Position numbers and translations under genes: made by a program. A stretch of 64,000 nucleotides of DNA from Piper betle (lineage: Eukaryota; Streptophyta; Magnoliopsida; Piperales; Piperaceae): the NCBI GenBank assembly GCA_033002965.1, contig JAURVB010002108.1, positions 1-64,000 of the forward strand, given 5' to 3'. The notes beneath the pieces were generated by a model, which saw only the letters and a program-made list of their open reading frames with translations, was not told the DNA's origin and ran no database searches. Below are positions 55,701 to 64,000 of the stretch, piece by piece; within the stretch, counting starts at the first letter, position 1, and every line of letters begins with the position of its first letter.

Positions 55701-56640
55701 AGCCTTAGGTCTCACCTAATTTTCTTTATGCCATCAAACTTACCGTCCTCTGACTGATGTCTCCAAAAAACTTTTGATACTTACTCCTCTTCTATATAAC
55801 GTTTTTTGCTACTTCTGTTACTGTCTCATCCTAAATATATCCCACAAAACTTGCTATTTTCTCACTGTTCCACCCTCTACTACACATTCTAGATATTTCT
55901 TATCATTTGCTTCTTGTCTGTCTAAGAAGTGATTTTCTAGATTGGTTTATTTTGTCTTCTGCTCAATTTTGACCTACCTTTATATCACTAATAGAATGCT
56001 CATCGTGCCGAAATAACACTTTGATCAGGCTTACTTCTCCCCTGAAGAGGAGATTTCCACATTACCTCAAAAACCTGTTGACCTATATCACTGCTTCAAG
56101 TGGGGAAATAAAAAAGCCCACTTTCAAGATTGTCTTCTTAGGAAATATATTTTTCATTTTCTTGGGATGGGACTTTGCCTTCACTTCGGATCATCTTTAT
56201 TCTACAAGTAAAGTGGCCATCGTTATTATGAATAAAACCATTTGGCCCATTGTGAATAGGGGTTGCCCAGTCTCTTTCCGCATAAGGGAATATCCGGTAC
56301 TTTGTGGGCATTAAAAATGGAAAATCTCAATTGTTGCTTAGGAATGTTCGATGAAAAATGTGATAGGTTGGTCTAGTCTCAGCTTACAAGATTTATTTAG
56401 TGGGCAACTTTATTAGTCTTTGTGCGGCCATCCAGTAGATATACAGACAGGAAATCTACCTTTGAAACCAGTAAACATTTATTTCTTGCAGAAATTAATA
56501 ATTTAATTCAATCCTTAGACAGGACAAAGTGCAAACAATACCCCTTGCTGAAAATGCCAGAATATAATCAAAGGCATTGCAAGTATTATGCCTCAAAAGA
56601 ATCATGGCACATTTAAGAGCCTATAAATTAATTTTGCAAA
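52741..56640 (-). other. Unassigned region with exon-like segments on the minus strand
   Basis: No family is recognised. Several minus-strand segments look like exons with plausible splice signals. 55324-55276 encodes GAVIRFLKKEGSQKQ between an AG and GTAAGC. Near 54305-54250 is FYKVESALKKEKAR followed by GTGTGA. 54205-54118 encodes KTLVEAISSLLVGGHDLKSQ then GTGAGC. 53261-53212 encodes DSLASIGWALQNYGHG then GTAAGA. 52900-52741 ends in an open stretch and stop (RNVCCSESTASIGIGLRV). Together they could be a decayed or unknown gene, but phases were not all reconciled. 55400-56640 is A/T-rich with nothing recognised. Confidence 0.25.
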
Positions 56641-57933
56641 TTACACAAAAGGACGACAGTGATACATGCGTAAAACTACACACAAGAGGAAGAATGATAT
56701 AACCTTCACAAAGGACACCAAGGCGAAGGCTCCACTGGAAGATGGTTTTCTCACAATCACCCTCCTCTCCGACGCCATATCCTTGCATAAATGCTGTGCA
56801 ATCTCCTTCAACAAGACAAGTTGAGCATTATCCGTGCTCATCGAAATCAATGTCTGCCTCATCGATTCCCTATCTGCCTCAAGCGCCTGTAACCTTGTAT
56901 AGAGTTTCGTTATGTCTGCATCTCCTATATCCACCCTCTGCAATGGTCCTCCGGGTGTTTCATACCCAGATAATCCATTTCCTGCGCACGAAACTCCCTG
57001 GATATGATCAACAGTATAGACTCTATCATTCATGTCATCACCATGTTCCGAGCTATCAACCAGCTTCATACTACCATTTCTCTTACTGTACCCATTCCAA
57101 TCACACCTTGGGCTTTCCATAGGAACGACCCCAGAAGATAAAGAACGTGGGCTATTATGCGCGAATTGTCGACATCCATCAACGCGTCTCCCCTTGCCGG
57201 ACAAACTCCTGTGCTTCTCGGTGAATCCCCCATTCCTGGAATTGCCGCTAGGCTTCCTCTCCAACTGCTCAATCCGCCATTCCAAATTCCCAAGCTGCTC
57301 CCAATCATTGTATGAATCATCAAGAATGCATTTTTCGGAATCCCCATCGGGCGAAACCGGCGTCTGATTGCTCGCGATACATTTCAACGACGGATACTGA
57401 TTTTCCGACTCGCATTTTCGATCAAGTATTTCATCGAACACCTCGTCGGCAACCACCTCCCCATCGCCGAGACCGAGCAACCTGTGCCTGTACGCCTGGA
57501 CCTCGCAGCGCAGCGCCTGGGCGAGCTGCTCCCGCTTGTAGAGCAGCTCCTCGAGCGCCCGAATCTCGGACTGGTCGTGGGCGATCCTCTCCTCGGCGAA
57601 CCGCTTGTACTGCCGCGCCTCCATCTGAACCTGGGCCTTCTCCCGCTGCAGCCGGAGGATCATGGACATAGCCTCGGTCGCCGCCGATGCCGACGCGCTC
57701 CTCTCCTCGTCGAGCTCGGCAAGAAGCTCCCGGGTCGTCTGCTGGTGGGCGGCAAGGGCCTCCCGCAGCGCGGCGCACTCGTTCTCGACCTCCACCCGGG
57801 CGACCCAGGAGGCACACCGGGCATCGTCGTCGCCGCCGGCGCCGGCGAACATGGTCGGGAGGGGGAAGGGGGTGAGGAGGGAATGCGGGGAAGGAGGAAA
57901 TGAGAGGAGGGGAGTGCTGCGGTTGGGATCCAT
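56641..57933 (-). CDS. GTD-binding (zein-binding/DUF593) domain protein, myosin-binding protein-like
   Basis: Members of this family are membrane-anchored receptors that bind the globular tail of class XI myosins on vesicles or the ER. The single-exon frame encodes 430 residues. Residues ~42-140 form the GTD-binding coiled coil (ENECAALREALAAHQQTTR, LDEERSASASAATEAMSMIL, YKRFAEERIAHDQSEIRALE). A second short coiled coil lies at ~340-385 (DITKLYTRLQALEADRESM). A hydrophobic segment near the C-terminus (FVKVISFFLLCVVL) could be a tail anchor; in many relatives the membrane segment is N-terminal, so topology is uncertain. The first ATG at 57933 is used; Met28 (MFAGAGGDD) is an alternative start that removes a proline-rich leader. 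The 5' 500 bp are very GC-rich, falling to average at the 3' end. No frame defects are seen. Confidence 0.88.
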   Translation of the reverse strand: MDPNRSTPLLSFPPSPHSLLTPFPLPTMFAGAGGDDDARCASWVARVEVENECAALREALAAHQQTTRELLAELDEERSASASAATEAMSMILRLQREKAQVQMEARQYKRFAEERIAHDQSEIRALEELLYKREQLAQALRCEVQAYRHRLLGLGDGEVVADEVFDEILDRKCESENQYPSLKCIASNQTPVSPDGDSEKCILDDSYNDWEQLGNLEWRIEQLERKPSGNSRNGGFTEKHRSLSGKGRRVDGCRQFAHNSPRSLSSGVVPMESPRCDWNGYSKRNGSMKLVDSSEHGDDMNDRVYTVDHIQGVSCAGNGLSGYETPGGPLQRVDIGDADITKLYTRLQALEADRESMRQTLISMSTDNAQLVLLKEIAQHLCKDMASERRVIVRKPSSSGAFALVSFVKVISFFLLCVVLRMYHCRPFV

Positions 57934-59960
57934 GCTGGAAGGTAGACCAGAATAGCCATTTGCCCTGTCTCGTGGGAAGGGGAAGGTTGGCGGTTATGAA
58001 TTGGGGCGGGAACTCTGGGAGGATGATGTGTTGTTTGTTGTAACTCATTAAATTAATCAATGTTTTATTTATTTGGTTTCAACGTTGTTTAAAGTTCAAT
58101 TAAATTCGATTAACTAGCTGACTTGAGAAAATAAAAATAAAGAAGACTTTCGTTATATCTTTTATATGCTAGTTTAAAATTTTAAATATCGTACAATTTA
58201 CCGTGATTGATTGGTTGATTTATAGCTCCTATTCAATTCAATCAAATATTAAAAGTTGTTTTTTTTTGGAAATATTTAATTAAAATATAGATAAAATATA
58301 ATGATTTTTTAAAAAAAATAGGCTTCAGGAAAATGCCAGATTAAAAATGAGGTGTAGATTAAAAATATACATAGGCTTGGTAGTGAATTTGAAAATGGGT
58401 ATATAGAAAGTAATAACTACTTCTATTCTAACCCGTCAATATAATATAATATTTAAAACTATCCACTTATCTTAAGATTGTTCAATGGTCAATTAAATTG
58501 ATTAAATTTAATTTGGCTCCATGCTCCGATCAAGAAAAGCTTAGTCAAAGTTGAACCTTAAGTCAAATGAGGTGTGGCAAACTTGGGTTTATGATTGTAT
58601 GCCGCGACTCAACTTGAAGTACGATATTATTTTTTAAAATAAAGATTTTAGATGGTGTATTAGATTTCAAAAAGGAGTTTATTAAAATGGTAGAAGATTT
58701 TGCCGTAATAATAATTTTATAAAAGAATATTAAGTTTTAATACAATATAACTATATTATTCTATAGGCAAAACAATGTCACTTTGGGATATCTTTATTTT
58801 TCTAAATAATTGGTGCAATTCATGCATAGGCACAAATTACGTATGTAAGAAGAGTATTGATAATTAAAAATGAAGCTAGCTCTATTTACACTCGTACATG
58901 AATTGGACAAATACGTTTGACTTAAATTTTAAATCCAATAGGTCATGTTTGAGCCGATCAAAGCTCGACTTGACTCACCCATCCAATATCCATAACTAAT
59001 CCTCTAACTCAGGTTCTATTTATTATTTTTCATAGTTGGATTTATCTCCATGTTAAGGATGCATTTGAATATCCGATATTTGTGAATCTAATTCGAGTCT
59101 GACCTGTTTATATCTGATCATCAAATTCAAGTTCAAACTTTTCAAGTATATAATATATCCCAAAATATTCAAATTAAATATAAATTTGGGGTAATACAAA
59201 TCCAAATATGTTATATTTTATAAAATTAAAATTTAAAAATATTTAATTTTTATTTTAGTTTTCTCTATTTTTATATTAAAATCTATATTATTTTAGTCAA
59301 TTAGGTCGGATTCAGATCGAATATGGGTTTTTTGGATGCAGATATAGTAAATAAAAAGTATACCTTTATATAAGGTTCGGATTTTCAAATTCAAATCAAA
59401 TATAAATATAACCATATTCAATCCATATAGGACCCATACCCATCCCCACTCTATGTTGGGCTTTGATAAAATCTTGGATTTAATTTGGCATTAACTTGGA
59501 CTAAAGCGAGTTTGGGTTTCTGCATGCTAGACTTGAAGCTGGCATTTTTTAAAAATTTGATTTTGGGCATTTACATTAAATATCTAAACCCAGAATAAAG
59601 GATGAAGGTTGGCGCGGTAAGGGTATCCGGCCACAAAAAATTGTGTATTTACATTAAATATCCAAACCGGGAATAAAGGATGATGGTGATGGTTGGCATG
59701 GTAAGGGTATCCGGCCATAAAAAATAGGGTTTAAGAATATGATCACCGGTAGTTGAACATGAAAGAAAGAATCTCAGTAAATAATGACCTACAACTTTCC
59801 CTGTTAACAAATAGATTGCACTCTTAACAGAATATTATTGTACACATGAAATACCCACAAATCTGAACCTGCTTTCTTAAATCCAAACAATGCAACTGGA
59901 AGATCACAAATCAACAAACAAATGCACAAAGCACTCCTGTCTAGTCTACCATTGTATTGA
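57934..59960. other. Intergenic region between the GTD-binding and IQD genes
   Basis: 57934-58060 is the likely leader/promoter of the GTD-binding gene. 58080-58900 is A/T-rich with no frame. 58960-59460 has GACTC/GGATTC-type subterminal motifs and an ACCCATACCCATCCCC end near 59438, resembling plant hAT or Mutator-like debris, but no terminal duplication was found. A ~75-bp direct duplication lies at 59568-59728. 59800-59960 is the likely 3' UTR of the IQD gene (minus-strand sense, AATAAT near 59835). Confidence 0.45.
59568..59728. repeat. Direct duplication of ~75 bp
   Basis: Two copies, about 59568-59640 and 59643-59728, share ATTTACATTAAATATC, GAATAAAGGATGA and GGTAAGGGTATCCGGCCA. The second copy has a 6-bp GATGGT addition. 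Confidence 0.85.
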
Positions 59961-62208
59961 TTACGTCTTAAAATTCTTGTCAATTTTGTTCCCATTGGGC
60001 AATGAACATTCAGAATTCAGACTAAGATCTTTCCAACCCCTATCAGACTTCACAGGAACTGTGAGACCCTTTAATCTTGGTGATCTTTGGCGTGAAGATG
60101 AAGGTCTGGAAAGTCTTCTAGCACTTCCGGCATCACTGTTAACAGAAGGAAATGAGTCTGTGCAGTATGAAAGTGAGTGGCCATGGACATTGGATTCCCA
60201 TGATTTGGTTCTTTCTTTAGGAGTACTAGTTGATCTAGTTCTAGCATTAGCAGAAGCTGTAGAAGCCATGTAACTGGGAACGGCAGGGGAGCTTGTGTAG
60301 GAGGCATCATCAATATCTCTGATGTTGGTATTACCCTTTGGGAGATGGTCAAATGATGTTCTTCTTTGGCAGATTGGGGAACTTGATCTTCTCCTGAATT
60401 GAGTTTCTTCTAGATGTTCACAGCAAGGAGACTCCCACTGCCTCTGAGCATTAGAATGGTGAGTTTGTTTATCAATATCAACTTGGCGAGTGCTCGTCAA
60501 ATGCTGAGTCTCTGGTCCCCTTCTCCGTGTCTGTGAATCTACCCATCTCTCTAGCCAGCTTTTCTTGAATGTAACCTTTCACATTCTGCTTCTGGGACTG
60601 GGACTGCTTCCCTTATATGTTCATTCAAAGTCTTTGTTTTCAGTTTCTGAATAAAGACATGATATTCCAAAGAGGCATATCACAAACTATTACATGAACT
60701 GAACAAGTATCTATACCTGAAAACATTTAGCAATAGAAAACATTACTTGATGGGAATATCCATATTGTATTACGCGTTCTCGTCTGTTTGCCGCGTCTTT
60801 TTTGCTGGCATATCTTGAATCTTTCTCTTCTTTTGTTAGTAAACTCCCATCCCACCTACGATCATCACAGTTGATCTGTACAAGCAATGACAAACCATTT
60901 TTACAAAAACGTTAAACCTGTCTAGTTTGTTGCCCCTAGCAACATGCTTGAAGATTACACCATATTATTGGCATCTGAAACAGCTACCAGCTACTGATTG
61001 TGATGATGACCTTTTCAAGAATACCAACTACCAAGCAACTAAAAAGTTCAAATTTTTTGCTCACCATCAACTTAATATCTCCTCCATTTTTCACTTGTCT
61101 TGGTTGCTTCCCTGGATGACCAACAACCTGCTTATTTTGCTGAATCTTAGTCTTTGACGCCTGTACCTGAGATTGGATGCTAACAATAGCCTGCAAACTC
61201 TTGAGAGCAGTTTGCGTCTGCCGTCTCACTGCTTGACCACGAACCATTGCTTGAAGCCTCACCAATCCCTTCAATGCTTTCAATGCCTTCCTTGCCTTCA
61301 TATGCAGTACCATTTAGATAATTACAACACAAATTTCATGCATTCATATGCATATCAAGTACATAATTACAACACAAATTTCATTTCACAGAGAATTATT
61401 TCCTGTATGTAATTCCGTCAAATGCTTGTGCATAGCCGGTTTAAGCCCAGATTTCAGGCCACTCAAAAGTTTGCCAATTGTTTAGGTATCCCCAACACTA
61501 TTTAGATATTAGGCGGAAGAGGAACAAAATGATAATTCTTGCCTATACTTCACTATACTTATAATTAACATGAATAGTACTATATATCAGTTGGAGCAGA
61601 GAACTCACCAGATACCCTCTGAAAGCAGTTTGGATTTTGATAGCAGCTGTTTCGGGAAGAAGATCGTCGCAGTGGTAGGGTCTTCCCGGGGCAGTGAGGA
61701 GAACGACCTGGGCGGCAGCTTGAGCTGCGGCCACTGCCGCGTCTGCAGCTGCTGCCGTTGCCACAGCGACTGCCAAGGCATGCTTGCTTTGTGCTTCTTG
61801 CACTTCACTTAGAGTTGTTACTTGTGTAGGAGCAGTTATTGCCGGCAACGCTCTCTTGGGTTTGAATCTGTTGAACAGAAGTAATCTTCTCTTTTCCTTC
61901 TGATTTTAGAGCAAGAAATGTAGCCAGTTAATGAAGCTGTACATTGTTGGAAGAAACAAGAGAGGCAGAGATGGCCATGGACTATATAATTAGCCAAGAA
62001 AAGGGTAGGAATCTTTTGTTGTAAGGAAAATAGTTAAAATTTATAAAACATCTTGCAAAGTATACTAGAAAACCAACTTTGACAGTGGAATTGATCAACT
62101 TTTTTTTATAATTTTTATGTGGGAAAAGCTTACCTTTTCTTCTATGGATTTCAGCTCTGGACGAAAGAGTCTTTTGAGCCGATCAAGCAAACTCCTCTTC
62201 TTTTCCAT
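59961..62208 (-). CDS. IQD (IQ67-domain) calmodulin-binding protein, five exons
   Basis: IQD proteins are plant scaffolds that bind calmodulin and associate with microtubules or membranes. Exons on the minus strand are 62208-62134, 61899-61609, 61295-61065, 60875-60747 and 60575-59961, giving about 446 residues. Basic N-terminus [17 protein letters not shown]67 region [13 protein letters not shown] (end of exon 2) continuing [20 protein letters not shown] in exon 3, with the exon boundary at the conserved IQD intron position. Exon 4 carries [18 protein letters not shown] and ends in SHQ. Exon 5 has [14 protein letters not shown] and a C-terminal DUF4005-like [17 protein letters not shown]. 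The start of exon 5 is uncertain. The acceptor at 60647 gives [20 protein letters not shown] but needs one extra base in an A-run near 60562 to reach SWLERW; the acceptor at 60576 keeps frame but drops ~24 residues. Confidence 0.88.
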
Positions 62209-64000
62209 TGAAGAAGCATCTCCCCAAGTCTAAGTAACTACAGAATCGGAGATCGAAAAGCTTCAAAATTGTTGGCCAGCAGAGAATTATCATACCAACT
62301 AATTATCAAAATTTCAAGAGCAGCATGCATTCTTCCCACTGCAAAATTTACAGTAAAATCTAATGCAAGAATATTATGAAGCAGGCTTCCAAGCAACAAT
62401 TTTCAAACCTGGGTTTCTGTCAAAAAAGTATATCATAAAGAGAAGGACGTATCCAGAAAGCAATCCAGTCACACAACTCTTGGAAAAGGTCGTCACAGAG
62501 AAGAAAAAAAATAGTTTACTCACCCCAAGTGGATAGAACACTAGCAGATAACCTTCGGGCACGCCAATACCATTTTTAATAATAAAAGAAGCAGACCCTG
62601 GGGCCATCTTCCACTCTTTATATCATCTTCACTTTCGTCAGAACCAGCTCTACTTCTTCCAAAATGTGGTCCTGAATGCAAGAGCTTGCCTGCCCTCCAT
62701 TACCAGGAGAACAAGTAGCTTTCCGAGCTGTGCAGAAACACCCAACTCCCATTTAATGAGCATTAATCAAACCTCATATCTTCACAAAGCGGTTACAATA
62801 GCTACAGTTAATGAGCTTGTTCATCGCACATCTAGCTCCAACCAAAACCCAGATCATTAGAACACTAATCATCACCCAGCAAGTCAAATGCATTCAACCA
62901 CTTGTTTAAATTGTTTCATTAACTGCTTCTATCCACAGGAGCAAAAACTGGCCATCAAAGGCTTAAATACCAAACTTTAAAGCTTCCTGCTTGAGGAGGG
63001 CAAATGGGCATTCCTAATGACATAGCTCATCTGCCATGGCCCTCCTTACTAACTTGTACCATCTCACAGCTGTTACAGGCTTACAGCGACTTTCCCACTA
63101 ACTCGGATCAACCCCCACTTTACTCCCATACCACATTACTCACCCAATTAATTGAAGTTCTATTTGTTGATGGTCTTGGAAACTACCAATGTGGGTGTTT
63201 ACACCAACTAAAACAAGCGGAGGGTAAAGCATCTTGATCATTTACTTGCTAAAAGGGTCGGGAAATCATGTGGTGTGGAGCAGGTGTGAGATTCTTTTGG
63301 GATTTGGACAGTCGACGAGACTATGTGAACAGGTCCACAATGCCTCCAGCTGAAAAGAGAAAGGCGACATGTGACACTGGTTGATTTGGAGTCACGTCAA
63401 GACAGACTGTGGCATCTTTCCTCTAAGTATATTTGTTTACGGTTTCTGTTCTTGCCAAAATGCTTCTCCCGCCAACATCTTTCTTGTGTTGATCCTCGGA
63501 TAATAGAAATACGATATTTTTCTGGGCAACGAAGGAGATTCCCCTGATCATACGTGCGCGAGAAGTTGCCCGGAACTTGTAGTGTTCTTGCAATTAGCCT
63601 ATGTTTGATGAAAGCAAGCATAAACCTAGGAAGGATAAAGATTGATTGCATTGAGGACAATTTAGATATAGTTAATTTCGGGTCTGAAAGCTTTCAGGGT
63701 GGAATTAAATCTTGGGCGGTCCGTTGTATTTGCCATTTGATTAATATTAGAGGAAGGGATGTGGAACAGTTAACAAGTAGGACTGAGAAGAAAATATACA
63801 ATTTGTAAAGATGAAAGATTTATGGTTGGGTATTTTTGTGAAATAATCAAACAAGTGCTCTTCCCATTGTATTGAGAATCCCTTTGAACGGCAGACGAAT
63901 TAACTCAACTCCCTAAGAATCCTGAGTTATAAAAATAAATCTAGATTGAATTGTTATATTCGATATTTGAATCGTCCGATTTAAACCGAGTTTGACCAAT
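62209..64000. other. Upstream region of the IQD gene and intergenic DNA; no gene supported
   Basis: A possible 5'-UTR intron acceptor (CTGTAG) lies on the minus strand about 35 bp upstream of the IQD start codon. A 77-codon minus-strand frame at 62374-62607 (MAPGSASFIIKNGIGVPEGY) has a hydrophobic middle but no family match and may be leader or intron sequence. 63000-64000 has scattered short frames only. Confidence 0.4.

Noticed and set aside
57312..58060. Long frames opposite and overlapping the GTD-binding gene
   Set aside because: Shadows of the GC-rich coding start; only the 430-codon minus-strand frame has family motifs.
62374..62607. Possible small auxin-up RNA-like protein (VPEGYLLVF motif)
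   Set aside because: Only a short motif resemblance, with a hydrophobic run unlike that family; it more likely lies in leader or intron sequence upstream of the IQD gene.
1..64000. tRNA, rRNA or CRISPR features
   Set aside because: No cloverleaf, ribosomal or spacer-repeat pattern was seen; the regular repeats are minisatellites or LTRs.

Overview
This is plant nuclear DNA, almost certainly from an angiosperm. The evidence is spliced genes with GT-AG introns, a plant alpha-type carbonic anhydrase, an IQD protein, a GTD-binding (myosin-binding) protein and a penta-EF-hand protein, surrounded by Ty3-gypsy, Ty1-copia, LARD, TRIM and hAT-like elements. One gene has a very GC-rich 5' end that falls off along the coding sequence, which hints at a monocot, but species cannot be read from the window.

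Layout. 1-4.3 kb: decayed LTR-retrotransposon pieces. 4.36-10.4 kb: two halves of copia sequence in opposite orientation, the second split by a solo LTR that itself carries a solo LTR. 10.4-29.0 kb: an unusually readable nest. An LTR fragment is split by a small hAT-like element (10953-28603). That is split by a minus-strand gypsy element (11562-28421). That is split by an Athila-like gypsy element (13082-24359), which carries both a solo LTR (16301-17267) and a four-LTR TRIM multimer (18614-19702). Most steps can be ordered from target-site duplications. 29-30.5 kb: AT-rich intergenic DNA.

30.5-34.3 kb: first gene island, with two convergent genes: an alpha-carbonic anhydrase (+) with all expected catalytic residues, and a penta-EF-hand calcium-binding protein (-) that carries several frame lesions. 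34.3-36.5 kb: no assigned content. 36.5-51.0 kb: a short gag-only LTR element (200-bp LTRs) split by a 12.3-kb long-LTR element (37583-49841, duplication TCCAC). The latter has three ~2.9-kb LTRs and a 3.3-kb internal region without recognisable coding sequence (LARD-like). 51-56.6 kb: unassigned DNA with a few exon-like segments.

56.6-62.2 kb: second gene island on the minus strand: a single-exon GTD-binding membrane protein and a five-exon IQD calmodulin-binding protein. The last 1.8 kb holds no supported gene.

One LTR family dominates the window. It starts TGTAAAACCC, ends in a near-palindrome finishing TGTTACA, and uses a TGGTATCAGAGCC-type primer site. About eight copies occur, from very decayed (2-4 kb) to fresh (37.6-49.8 kb). 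The minus-strand copy with gag, RNase H and integrase remnants suggests that the non-coding copies descend from, or are mobilised by, a chromovirus-like gypsy element. The genes show no operon-like organisation. Three of them have calcium, calmodulin or cytoskeletal themes, but nothing in the sequence links them functionally.
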